30,613 nt of DNA from an uncultured Eubacteriales bacterium (GTDB lineage: Bacteria > Bacillota > Clostridia > Lachnospirales > CAG-274): contig CAJKOJ010000021.1 of NCBI GenBank assembly GCA_905201505.1, positions 1 to 30,613 on the forward strand. The letters are read 5' to 3'. Below, one piece after another: positions 7,052 through 14,297 of this stretch (position 1 is its first letter; every line of letters begins with the position of its first letter). The notes beneath the pieces were generated by a model, which saw only the letters and a list, made by a program, of their open reading frames with translations, had not been told where the DNA came from and did not search any database. The position numbers and the translations under genes are program-made.

Positions 7052-8146
7052 ATGTCAGGTTCAACCTATGGCAATATATTTAAAATTACTACCTGGGGAG
7101 AATCTCATGGAAGGGGTCTTGGTGTAGTTATTGACGGCTGTCCAGCCGGTATCTCTTTAACAGAAGAAGATATACAGCACGATATGGACAGACGTAAGCC
7201 CGGTGCAAATAAATATGGCACAAAGCGTCAGGAGGGCGACAAAGTTGAAATACTTTCAGGTGTCTTTGAAGGTAAAACTACAGGTACACCAATATCCTTA
7301 GCTGTATTCAATCAGGATCAGCGATCAAGAGATTATTCCAATATATCAAATGTATTCAGACCCGGTCATGCTGATTTAGGATTTGAAGAAAAATACGGTT
7401 TTAGAGATTATAGAGGCGGCGGACGTTCTTCAGGCAGAGAAACATTAGCAAGAGTTGCAGCAGGTGCTGTTGCAAGAAAGCTTCTTTCAGAACTTAATAT
7501 AACAATTGCAGCTTATACTACTGCAATCGGCAGTATAAGTATAAATTCAATTGATATTGACGAACGCTTTAATAACCCGCTTTGTATGCCTGATAAAGAT
7601 GCTGCAGCAAAAGCAGCCCAACTTCTTGATAATGCAATTAAGGAATGTAATTCTGTAGGCGGAATAATTGAATGCAGAGTTGATGGAATGCCAATTGGTA
7701 TAGGAGAACCTGTTTTTGACAAGCTGGATTCTTCTCTTGCAAAAGCAATTATGTCTATTGGTGCAGTCAAGGGCATAGAATTTGGTGACGGTTTTAAATC
7801 TGCTCAAAACTTAGGCTATGACAACAACGACAACTTTTATATGGATAACAACACCATAAAAAAGCTGACAAACCATTCAGGAGGCGTTTTAGGCGGCTTT
7901 TCTGACGGAGATAATATTATTTTTAGAGCCGCATTTAAGCCTACCCCATCAATAGCCAAACCACAGAAAACCGTTACAAATAGCGGTCAAGATACAGAAA
8001 TAACAATTACAGGACGCCATGACCCTATTATTGTCCCACGTGCCGTTGTAGTAGTAGAGGCAATGACAGCAATTACAATTGCAGATTTAATACTTATGAA
8101 TATGTCAGCAAGAATTGACAGCATAAAACACTTTTATTTAAGATAA
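7052..8146 (+). CDS. aroC: Chorismate synthase
   Basis: The enzyme converts 5-enolpyruvylshikimate-3-phosphate to chorismate, the last shared step to Phe, Tyr, Trp and folate, using reduced FMN. It has 364 aa with the family signatures GESHG (16-20), RPGHAD (103-108), RDYRGGGRSSGRET (118-131) and RHDPIIVPRA (322-331). A GTG at 7043 would extend it by three codons, but that GTG is part of the ribosome binding site AGAGGTG, which lies 6 bases before the ATG at 7052, so I use the ATG. It opens a plus-strand unit divergent from ktrB. No convincing sigma-A promoter could be picked out among the palindromes upstream. Confidence 0.95.
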   Translation: MSGSTYGNIFKITTWGESHGRGLGVVIDGCPAGISLTEEDIQHDMDRRKPGANKYGTKRQEGDKVEILSGVFEGKTTGTPISLAVFNQDQRSRDYSNISNVFRPGHADLGFEEKYGFRDYRGGGRSSGRETLARVAAGAVARKLLSELNITIAAYTTAIGSISINSIDIDERFNNPLCMPDKDAAAKAAQLLDNAIKECNSVGGIIECRVDGMPIGIGEPVFDKLDSSLAKAIMSIGAVKGIEFGDGFKSAQNLGYDNNDNFYMDNNTIKKLTNHSGGVLGGFSDGDNIIFRAAFKPTPSIAKPQKTVTNSGQDTEITITGRHDPIIVPRAVVVVEAMTAITIADLILMNMSARIDSIKHFYLR

Positions 8147-8168
8147 CCAAAAGAAAGGAACGATCGAA

Positions 8169-9422
8169 ATGGGAAAAATAAACACTAAAGTTACAGACTC
8201 AGTTAATTTTTTTATGGGTAACAAACCCTCAGATTTAACAGCAAAATTTGGCAGCCCTCTTTACGTTTACAACGAGAAAATTTTAAGAGAACGCTGCAAA
8301 GATATAAAAAATCTTGTTAAATATCCTCATTTTAGTATTAATTATTCAGCAAAGGCTAACAGTAATTTAGCTTTTCTTGAAATTGTCAGAGAAGAAGGCT
8401 TAAATGTAGATGCAATGAGCCCCGGAGAAATCTTTGTTGAATTAAAAGCGGGATTTAAACCTGAACAGATTTTCTACATCAGCAACAATGTGTCAAAGGA
8501 AGAAATGCAGTTTGCCATTGACCATAACATTATAATAAGCGTAGACTCTCTTTCACAGCTTGAACAGTATGGTCAGCTTAATCCGGGGGGTAAAGTTGCA
8601 GCCAGATTTAACGGCGGCATAGGTGCAGGCCATCACGAAAAAGTTATCACTGCCGGTAAAAAGACTAAATTTGCCATTAATCCAGAGGATATTCCTACAT
8701 TCAAAGAAATATTAAATAAGTATAACCTTAAGCTTGTTGGTATCAATCAGCACATTGGTTCACTGTTTATGGACGGAAGCAAGTATGTTGAAGGTGTTAA
8801 AGCCATTTTACACATTGCTAAAGAGTTTGATGACCTTGAATTTGTAGATTTAGGCGGCGGTTTTGGTATACCTTATGAGAAACTTGACGACCAGCCTCGA
8901 CTTGATCTTAAAACATTGGGAGAACAGCTTGATAAGGTACTAAATGATTTTGTTCAGGAATATGGTAAGGAAATTACATTTAAGGTTGAACCTGGCAGAT
9001 ATATTTCAGCTGAGTGTTCTGTTCTTTTAGGCACTGTTCATGCAATAAAATATAATCACGAAGATAAATATGCAGGCACAGATATTGGCTTTAACGTACT
9101 TCAAAGACCAATTATGTATGATTCTCACCATGATATAGAGGTTTATAACGATAGTGACAAAGTTGAAGATATTACAGTTGTAGGTAATATATGTGAATCA
9201 GGCGATATCATTGCAAAGCACAGAATGTGCCCTGAAATGCACGTTGGAGACACTATAGGTATTTTAGATGCAGGTGCTTACGGTTATTGTATGGCATCAA
9301 ATTATAACAACAGATTACGTCCTGCTGAAGTATTAATCAGAGAAAACGGCGAAGCTGTTTTAATTAGAGAAAGAGATAATTTAGAAGACCTTTTAAAGGG
9401 TATGCACTCATTAAATAAATAA
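8169..9422 (+). CDS. lysA: Diaminopimelate decarboxylase
   Basis: This PLP enzyme (alanine-racemase-like fold type III) decarboxylates meso-diaminopimelate to L-lysine. It has 417 aa. The PLP-binding lysine is K62 in YSAKAN. Further signatures are HIGS (195-198), GGGFGIPY (229-236, phosphate-binding), EPGRY (274-278), CESGD (342-346, the Cys-Glu pair of the partner active site) and GAYGYCMASNYN (369-380). The GAYG...SNYN tail and CESGD favour LysA over carboxynorspermidine or ornithine decarboxylases of the same fold. AAGGAA precedes the ATG. It follows aroC by 22 bases and is probably co-transcribed with it. Confidence 0.92.
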   Translation: MGKINTKVTDSVNFFMGNKPSDLTAKFGSPLYVYNEKILRERCKDIKNLVKYPHFSINYSAKANSNLAFLEIVREEGLNVDAMSPGEIFVELKAGFKPEQIFYISNNVSKEEMQFAIDHNIIISVDSLSQLEQYGQLNPGGKVAARFNGGIGAGHHEKVITAGKKTKFAINPEDIPTFKEILNKYNLKLVGINQHIGSLFMDGSKYVEGVKAILHIAKEFDDLEFVDLGGGFGIPYEKLDDQPRLDLKTLGEQLDKVLNDFVQEYGKEITFKVEPGRYISAECSVLLGTVHAIKYNHEDKYAGTDIGFNVLQRPIMYDSHHDIEVYNDSDKVEDITVVGNICESGDIIAKHRMCPEMHVGDTIGILDAGAYGYCMASNYNNRLRPAEVLIRENGEAVLIRERDNLEDLLKGMHSLNK

Positions 9423-9505
9423 TATAAGTTACTGAGACATAAGCCAAGACAGTTATACAAAACATAACAGTCATAGCAAAGTTCCAATAAGTATAGTATA
9501 TTAAA

Positions 9506-9537
9506 AGAGCTGCTGCAAAAATATTTGCAGCAGCTCT
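9506..9537. promoter_or_regulatory. Strong 14-bp hairpin just upstream of the LUD gene
   Basis: A perfect stem, agagctgctgcaaa (9506-9519) with tttgcagcagctct (9524-9537), has a 4-base loop and ends 4 bases before the AAAGGAGG ribosome binding site. There is no T-run on the plus strand, so it is not a normal terminator for lysA. On the minus strand only four T follow. A TATAGT at 9492-9497 could be a -10, which would place the hairpin at the 5' end of the LUD mRNA. Confidence 0.65.
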
Positions 9538-9555
9538 CATAAAAGGAGGATTTTT

Positions 9556-10191
9556 ATGACACCTGTTCAAGAATATAATAAACTATTAGCTGAAAAAACA
9601 ATTGAAGGTTTAAAAAAAAGAAATATGCAGGGTTTTTATGCTGAAACTAAAAAAGAAGCAGCAAATATTGCTCTTTCTCTTATTCCTGAAAACAGCCTTA
9701 TAAGTTGGGGCGGCTCAGCTACCCTCTCAGAAACAGGACTTATTGAAAAATTAAAAAGCGGAAATTACAAATGTCTTGACAGAAATGACGTTGATACAAG
9801 AGAAGAAAAAGAGGAAATTGCTCATAAAGCACTTAGTTCTGACTTCTATCTTATGAGCACAAATGCCATGACAATTGACGGTGAGCTTATAAATATAGAT
9901 GGTAATGGAAACAGAACTGCCGCTCTTATTTATGGTCCAAAAAATGTAATTATTATAGCAGGCATTAACAAAATATGCGACACCTATGATTCAGCTCTTT
10001 CTAGAGCAAGAAATAAAGCTTCCATTCCAAACGTTATAAGATTTAACTGTAATACCCCATGTCAGAAAACAGGCAAGTGTGTGGATTGTTTCAGCCCGGA
10101 TACAGTATGCTGTCAGTTTGTACATACAAGATTTTCAAGAATTAAAGATAGGATAAAAGTTATTATCGTTGGGGAATCTTTAGGATTTTGA
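9556..10191 (+). CDS. LUD-domain (lactate utilization-like) protein
   Basis: This 211-aa protein belongs to the LUD (DUF162, LutC/YkgG-like) family: WGGSATLSETG (51-61), STNAMTIDGELINIDGNGNR (101-120) and GPKNVIIIAG (127-136) are the conserved core. The C-terminus carries a cysteine cluster (C165, C169, C175, C178, C185, C186) that could hold an Fe-S cluster or zinc, as in many clostridial single-domain LUD proteins. The lutA and lutB partners (Fe-S oxidoreductases) are absent, so a role in lactate oxidation should not be assumed. AAAGGAGG precedes the ATG. A strong hairpin precedes the gene and a terminator follows. Confidence 0.87.
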   Translation: MTPVQEYNKLLAEKTIEGLKKRNMQGFYAETKKEAANIALSLIPENSLISWGGSATLSETGLIEKLKSGNYKCLDRNDVDTREEKEEIAHKALSSDFYLMSTNAMTIDGELINIDGNGNRTAALIYGPKNVIIIAGINKICDTYDSALSRARNKASIPNVIRFNCNTPCQKTGKCVDCFSPDTVCCQFVHTRFSRIKDRIKVIIVGESLGF

Positions 10192-10213
10192 TTTAATAAA
10201 TTTTATTTTAAAT

Positions 10214-10263
10214 AAAAAGGCATCTGATAAGGCAAATACAAACCCTATCAGATGCTTTTTATT
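10214..10263 (+). terminator. Intrinsic terminator after the LUD gene
   Basis: A 10-bp stem, gcatctgata (10220-10229) with tatcagatgc (10246-10255), is extended by gg/cc in the loop and followed by TTTTTATT. An A-run on the left makes it potentially bidirectional, serving the HTH gene from the other side. Confidence 0.9.
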
Positions 10264-10311
10264 CTTAATGCCATATTTTCATTGTCCGGAACACTAAACT
10301 TTTAATTAAAT

Positions 10312-10526
10312 TCAGTCTGCTTTCTTATTACCGGGTACAAAGAGCAATATGTCTTCTACCCTACAATCTAATATCATACACAAGTCATCAAGCAATAATG
10401 TCGATATACCCATACCATGCTTTAACCTGTAAATTGTATTTGCACTTATGTTATGATATTTAATTAAAGTATAAGTTGTTATTTTTTCTTTTCCATTGTT
10501 TGCCATAATGGCTCATAACTAATCAT
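10312..10526 (-). pseudogene. Small Cro/CI-type HTH regulator with a one-base frameshift
   Basis: The intact-looking part (ATG at 10506, 64 aa) ends in a typical HTH_26-type domain: TTYTLIKYHNISANTIYRLK followed by LDDLCMILDCRVEDIL. However, no good ribosome binding site precedes that ATG. Another ATG at 10526, after GGTG and a good promoter, opens MISYEPLWQTMEKKK, which is the usual N-terminus of this family, and then hits TAA at 10479-10481. The two frames meet at a run of six A (10482-10487 as T on the plus strand). One extra A would join them into a 71-aa protein of normal length. Decay, sequencing error, phase variation or slippage are all possible. Confidence 0.75.
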
Positions 10527-10548
10527 TTTATCACCATATTCAGTATAA

Positions 10549-10577
10549 ATTATACATACATTAATTACTATACTCAA
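10549..10577 (-). promoter_or_regulatory. Sigma-A promoter of the HTH gene
   Basis: On the minus strand TTGAGT (10572-10577) and TATAAT (10549-10554) are 17 bases apart. The predicted start near 10542 is only about 15 bases before the ATG at 10526, which supports that upstream start as the original one. Confidence 0.7.
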
Positions 10578-10787
10578 AATTTTAAGCATTTATTTTGCCA
10601 AATTATAGTGATGAAATATTTTCCCTTTTACTTAAACAAAATAACTTTAATAAAATTATTTAAAACAATGCTTTAAATCAAGAAAAAATCACATTTAATT
10701 AAATACAATGAATTCTGATAATAAGGTAAGTAATGCTAACCATATTAATTTAAGATATAAGCCTACTTAATTTTATCCACTGTATAC
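10578..10787. other. Intergenic spacer with nothing recognised
   Basis: This AT-rich stretch lies between the HTH promoter and the tsf terminator. I see no ORF with a ribosome binding site, no strong hairpin and no convincing promoter other than the one at its edge. Confidence 0.5.
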
Positions 10788-10847
10788 AAAAAACACTCAG
10801 GTAAAGTATTTCTCTTAAAAAAGCTTATACTAACCCTGAGTGTTTTT
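10788..10847 (-). terminator. Intrinsic terminator of rpsB-tsf
   Basis: A 13-bp stem, aaaaacactcagg (10789-10801) with cctgagtgttttt (10835-10847), closes a 33-base loop that can itself fold through agtat/atact. T-runs flank both sides. It lies about 30 bases after the tsf stop. Confidence 0.88.
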
Positions 10848-10878
10848 ATTTTAACTTATAATAAAATAATAAGTTATA

Positions 10879-11811
10879 TTATTGCATAGCCTTAGCTACT
10901 TCTTCAGCAAAGTTCTCGTTCTTCTTCTCAATACCTTCGCCTGTTTCAAATCTTACAAAACTCTTAACTGTAACATCAGCACCGATTTCCTTAGAAACTT
11001 CTTTCATATACTGACCAACAGAAATCTTATCACCTAATACATATTCCTGCTCTAATAAGCAAACTTCCTTCATTTCCTTATTAAGTCTGCCTACAAGCAT
11101 CTTTTCAAGTATAGCCTCAGGCTTATTTGCATTCTTAGGGTCATTCTTAGCCTGCTCTAAAAGAACACTCTTCTCATGCTCAATAAATTCTGCAGGAACA
11201 TCATCAGTTGAAACAAATTTAGGATTCATAGAAGCAATCTGCATTGCAACATTCTTACCTGCAGTAACAAGTGCAGCGTCCTTTGATTCTGTTGCAAGTT
11301 CAACCAATACAGCAATCTTACCACCGGCATGAATATATGATACTAAGAAAGAATTTCCTGTGTTAACAACCTTTTCAAATCTTCTGATAGATAAATTTTC
11401 ACCTATAACAGAAATTTTTTCAGTTAATGCTTCTTTAACAGTCTTAGTTTCATCTTCAATCCACTTTTCTTCTAATAAAGCGTCAGCATCCTTTGCATCT
11501 GACTTAGCAGCCTGCTTTGCAACATTGTCAACAAAAGTTCTGAAAACATCATTCTTAGCAACAAAGTCAGTTTCAGAATTTACTTCTACAACAACACCAA
11601 CACTGTTATCATCAGCAATATAAGCATAGCTTAAACCTTCTGCAGCAATTCTTCCTGCTTTCTTTGCAGCATTAGCAAGACCCTGCTTTCTTAAATACTC
11701 AATAGCCTCTTCAATATTACCGTCAGTCTCAACAAGTGCACTCTTACAAGCACTCATACCAACACCTGTTAATTCTCTTAACTCTTTAATCATAGCAGCA
11801 GTAACAGCCAT
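10879..11811 (-). CDS. tsf: Translation elongation factor Ts
   Basis: EF-Ts is the guanine-nucleotide exchange factor that recharges EF-Tu with GTP. The 310-aa protein opens with the UBA-like N-terminal domain (IKELRELTGVGMSACKSALVE, about 8-28) and continues with NIEEAIEYLRKQGL and the ISVIGENLSIRRFE segment of the core domain. AACAGGAGG precedes the ATG. It is second in the rpsB-tsf operon, 90 bases after rpsB, with a hairpin in the gap and a strong terminator afterwards. Confidence 0.97.
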   Translation of the reverse strand: MAVTAAMIKELRELTGVGMSACKSALVETDGNIEEAIEYLRKQGLANAAKKAGRIAAEGLSYAYIADDNSVGVVVEVNSETDFVAKNDVFRTFVDNVAKQAAKSDAKDADALLEEKWIEDETKTVKEALTEKISVIGENLSIRRFEKVVNTGNSFLVSYIHAGGKIAVLVELATESKDAALVTAGKNVAMQIASMNPKFVSTDDVPAEFIEHEKSVLLEQAKNDPKNANKPEAILEKMLVGRLNKEMKEVCLLEQEYVLGDKISVGQYMKEVSKEIGADVTVKSFVRFETGEGIEKKNENFAEEVAKAMQ

Positions 11812-11851
11812 TTTCTTTTCCTCCTGTTATTAAAAAATTGTTTTTGTTTAA

Positions 11852-11883
11852 AACAGGCTTCAGCCTTGTGGCTAAAGCCTGTT
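11852..11883 (-). promoter_or_regulatory. Hairpin between rpsB and tsf
   Basis: Nine-base arms aacaggctt (11852-11860) and aagcctgtt (11875-11883) enclose a second agcc/ggct helix with a 4-base loop. On the minus strand it is followed by TTTTAAAC, a weak T-run. It may act as a partial terminator or processing site that sets the S2 to EF-Ts ratio. Confidence 0.6.
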
Positions 11884-11901
11884 AGTTTTAGAAATATATA
11901 A

Positions 11902-12627
11902 TTATTCAGCGTCTGCAGCAGTTTCTTCTGCAGGAACTTCCTGTTCGCCCTGCTTAGATTCTATAACTGCATCAGCAATTCTTCCTGCAATTAACTTTAC
12001 AGCTCTGATAGCATCATCATTACCTGGAATTACATAATCCACTTCTTCTGGATCACAGTTAGTATCAACAATTGCAACAATAGGAATATTTAAGTTATGA
12101 GCTTCCTGTACAGCAATCTTTTCTTTTCTTGGATCAACAATAAACATACAGTCAGGAATTCTTGTCATTTCCTTTATACCACCGATATTTCTGTCAAGCT
12201 TTTCTTTTTCGTGCATAAGCTTTGCAACTTCCTTTTTAGGAAGTAAATCCATAGTACCATCTTCAATCATTGCTTCGAGTTCTTTTAATCTTGCAATTCT
12301 TGTTTTTACAGTAGTAAAGTTAGTAAGCATACCGCCTAACCATCTCTCATTAACATAGTACATACCACATCTCTGAGCTTCTTCCTTGATAGAATCCTGA
12401 GCCTGCTTCTTAGTACCTACAAAAAGTACTTCGCCGCCATCCTTAACGATTTCAGCAACAGCATTGTATGCATCTTCTACCTTCTTAACAGTTTTCTGAA
12501 GGTCAATGATATAAATACCATTTCTTTCAGCAAAGATGTACTCAGCCATCTTAGGGTTCCATCTTCTTGTCTGGTGACCAAAATGTACACCAGCTTCTAA
12601 TAATTGCTTCATTGAAATAACAGCCAT
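11902..12627 (-). CDS. rpsB: 30S ribosomal protein S2
   Basis: S2 is an essential small-subunit protein. The 241-aa sequence begins MAVISMKQLLEAGVHFGHQ, then RRWNPKMAEYIFAERNGIYIIDLQKT, and has NERWLGGMLTNF and PDCMFIVDPRKE further on, all hallmark S2 segments. The last 15 or so residues are acidic, which is normal. AAAGGAGG precedes the ATG. It is first in the rpsB-tsf operon, with a consensus-like promoter about 115 bases upstream and a structured leader that could allow autoregulation by S2. Confidence 0.98.
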   Translation of the reverse strand: MAVISMKQLLEAGVHFGHQTRRWNPKMAEYIFAERNGIYIIDLQKTVKKVEDAYNAVAEIVKDGGEVLFVGTKKQAQDSIKEEAQRCGMYYVNERWLGGMLTNFTTVKTRIARLKELEAMIEDGTMDLLPKKEVAKLMHEKEKLDRNIGGIKEMTRIPDCMFIVDPRKEKIAVQEAHNLNIPIVAIVDTNCDPEEVDYVIPGNDDAIRAVKLIAGRIADAVIESKQGEQEVPAEETAADAE

Positions 12628-12736
12628 TATTTCGTCCTCCTTTAAAATTGGTTTTTTCCCTCCACAGACCTATGACAAGAAACGCATACCAGCGTCACCC
12701 TTCTTACCAAATCAGTCCGTGTGTGTTTTCACAACA
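12628..12736 (-). promoter_or_regulatory. Structured 5' leader of rpsB
   Basis: The roughly 110-base leader folds on paper into a closing stem (CACA..GAC at 12715-12723 with GTCTGTG at 12663-12669, 2-base bulge). Inside is a hairpin made of AAGAA/TTCTT (12701-12705 with 12677-12681) and ACGC/GCGT (12692-12695 with 12682-12685), with a 5-base purine-rich bulge, GGGTG, on one side. No terminator is present, so any control would be at translation or stability. A role as an S2-binding mimic of 16S rRNA is inferred from other ribosomal protein leaders. Confidence 0.5.
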
Positions 12737-12742
12737 GTTGAT

Positions 12743-12771
12743 ATTATAACATATATTTCATTATATTGCAA
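12743..12771 (-). promoter_or_regulatory. Sigma-A promoter of rpsB-tsf
   Basis: On the minus strand TTGCAA (12766-12771) and TATAAT (12743-12748) are 17 bases apart, with the predicted start near 12736. Confidence 0.75.
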
Positions 12772-13436
12772 GCTCTTTTTACAAATTTAAATATAATTAA
12801 TCTCAAATATGTGCCAATTCTATTTATTATACTATCTGTATAACCTCATATCAATATTTAATTTTGTAAAACACTAAACTTTGATTTTCTGCTTACATGT
12901 ACGGTGTGTTTAGTCTATATATAGTATTACTCCCATATTCCTTAACATTCATTTTTGTAAAACATATTATAAAACTGCACATTTCTTTTGATTTTTATTA
13001 AAAAAACATAGAAACAAATATATAAATGAAAGTCGAGTTTTATATAATTGTTACATCAATTAATTTTAAGACAAGCATTGCAAAATATCAGATATAATGT
13101 CATTATCCAAAAACAAGTGCTGTTAATTCAGTTTAAGATACTTTTAAAACAGCCCCTGCTAATATGGTATGAAATCAATAAGAGGTGAGCATTTGTCAAA
13201 GTATGCAATGTTATAAACAACAATTCTTTTCGGCATATTAACAAAAAACAAAAAATTCTAAGATTATTTATTGACTGTCTGTGTTAAAAATGTGTACTGT
13301 AATTATATCGTTAAAAAAAACAATAAAGATTTTATCAAGTTTAATATTATCCTGCTTGTCAAACTATATTATTAAGCTGTTATAATTATCAGGATACTTT
13401 ACAAATTCATTTTATGCAAAGTACCAATCTTTATTT
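12772..13436. other. About 660 bp without a recognisable gene
   Basis: The stretch is very AT-rich. It holds no ORF with a believable start, only loose inverted repeats (tatcctg at 13348-13354 with caggata at 13390-13396) and a good ribosome binding site, AGAGGTGAG, at about 13180 that leads into just seven codons (13193-13216). Together with the broken NUDIX gene next to it, it looks like a decaying region. No terminator for the NUDIX gene could be identified. Confidence 0.5.
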
Positions 13437-13919
13437 TCACTCTTCATAGGCGACAATATGTACAATTTCATTATGGGGCTTACTTAAATACTCCTTTAAA
13501 AATGAAGGAAAGGCTTTATACTTATCCAAATCCTTAATAGGGAGCCAATGCATTTCTTCCTTTACTCCATATACATAACTGTTGCTATTAAGTTCCATTG
13601 TTCCACGAGGCTACATTAAATAATAAAACTCAATTTCATGACAGTGCAAACCATCCAAGCTGCCGCCCTTGCCATAGAAAAAATTTTCATGAATAACAGC
13701 AAGTCTATTTATTTCATACTTAATTCCAGTTTCCTCATAAACCTCTCTTACAACGGCATCTTCTGTCGTTTCGCCCATATAAACACCACCGCCTATAGAA
13801 TAATGATAATCTTCCAACTCATTCCCTGCAAAAAGCACACAATCATTTTCAATTATAATTGCCGCTGCACGCAGTCTAAATTTTCTATTGTCCTTTTTAA
13901 AGCTGCAATTGTATGACAT
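13437..13919 (-). pseudogene. NUDIX hydrolase interrupted by an in-frame amber codon
   Basis: The frame from ATG 13919 (AAGGAGG 8 bases upstream) to TGA 13437-13439 would give 160 aa. The NUDIX box is complete: GGVYMG-E-TTEDAVV-REVYEETGI at about 47-69. Codon 103 (13611-13613) is TAG, right after EFYYLM. The same frame then continues for 57 codons with normal family sequence (PRGTMELNSNSY, EEMHWLPIKDLDKYKAFPSF). A Lys codon, AAG or AAA, is the likely original. Without readthrough the product is a 102-aa fragment that keeps the catalytic box but loses the C-terminal strand and helix. An in-frame extension upstream to about 14056 lacks a good start. It is an inactivated gene, a sequencing error or a readthrough case. 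Confidence 0.8.
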
Positions 13920-14102
13920 TCTTTTTCCCTCCTTAAAATTCTTTAAAGCATTATATATTGCCCCATTCTTTTCAAATATACCAAGTTTGTCTACCTCGTT
14001 CAAACTATGTTTTAAAATTATTTCTTTCAGTATTATTGATTCTCCATAAGTTCATTTATTTAATTAACCACACCGGTTGACAAAAACTCTTTTAATATCG
14101 AC

Positions 14103-14126
14103 AAAAAAAGCGGACATACATCCGCT
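14103..14126 (-). terminator. Intrinsic terminator after tRNA-Lys
   Basis: A 6-bp G+C-containing stem, agcgga/tccgct (14109-14114 with 14121-14126), is followed on the minus strand by a run of T (A-run 14103-14109). It starts about 9 bases after the tRNA 3' end. Confidence 0.9.
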
Positions 14127-14134
14127 ATCATTAA

Positions 14135-14207
14135 TGCGCGATCGGGGGCTCGAACCCCGGACCTTCTGATTAAGAGTCAGCTGCTCTACCAACTGAGCTA
14201 ATCGCGC
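14135..14207 (-). tRNA. tRNA-Lys (anticodon CTT)
   Basis: A 73-base cloverleaf is visible: acceptor stem GCGCGAT/ATCGCGC, D arm GCTC/GAGC with AGTTGGTA, anticodon loop CTCTTAA, T arm CGGGG/CCCCG with loop TTCGAGC, and discriminator A. The anticodon CTT reads AAG. CCA is not encoded. The outermost anticodon-stem pair (27-43) is a G-A mismatch, a small oddity. It has its own promoter and terminator, though read-through from the lipoprotein gene is also possible. Confidence 0.96.
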
Positions 14208-14209
14208 TT

Positions 14210-14241
14210 ATTTCTTGTGTTTAACGCTGAACACAAGAAAT
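14210..14241. repeat. Perfect 12-bp inverted repeat at the tRNA-Lys transcription start
   Basis: Arms atttcttgtgtt (14210-14221) and aacacaagaaat (14230-14241) with an 8-base spacer lie between the -10 box (14242-14247) and the mature tRNA. The predicted start site falls inside the upstream arm, so the transcript would carry only part of the hairpin. It is compatible with an operator, or with a 5' processing hairpin if transcription comes from upstream. Confidence 0.6.
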
Positions 14242-14270
14242 ATATTACCACAATTTTATAAATATGTCAA
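14242..14270 (-). promoter_or_regulatory. Sigma-A promoter of tRNA-Lys
   Basis: On the minus strand TTGACA (14265-14270) and TAATAT (14242-14247) are 17 bases apart. A second TTGACA lies 16 bases further upstream, ending at 14287, so the promoter may be doubled. Confidence 0.7.
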
Positions 14271-14297
14271 CACTTTTTTTGTCAATTTATTATATTT

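Noticed and set aside
9364..9570. Minus-strand ORF that reads like a small hydrophobic membrane protein over the lysA end and the spacer
   Set aside because: No ribosome binding site on that strand (the complement of the LUD site lies there instead), it covers the strong hairpin and the end of lysA, and there is no promoter. Its hydrophobicity is a by-product of AT-rich antisense reading.
9556..10191. lutABC lactate oxidation operon
   Set aside because: Only a single LUD-domain gene is present; the Fe-S partners LutA and LutB are absent and the neighbours are amino acid biosynthesis genes.
13193..13216. Seven-codon ORF (TTG start) after a good AGAGGTGAG site
   Set aside because: Too short to support as a gene; it could be the stub of a lost gene or chance.
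13437..13919. TAG in the NUDIX gene read as pyrrolysine
   Set aside because: No pylT-like tRNA or other pyl gene in the window, and NUDIX hydrolases are not known Pyl proteins. A point mutation or error is simpler.
14135..14207. tRNA-Lys as an integration site (attB) for a mobile element
   Set aside because: No integrase, no duplicated tRNA 3' end and no phage-like genes nearby.
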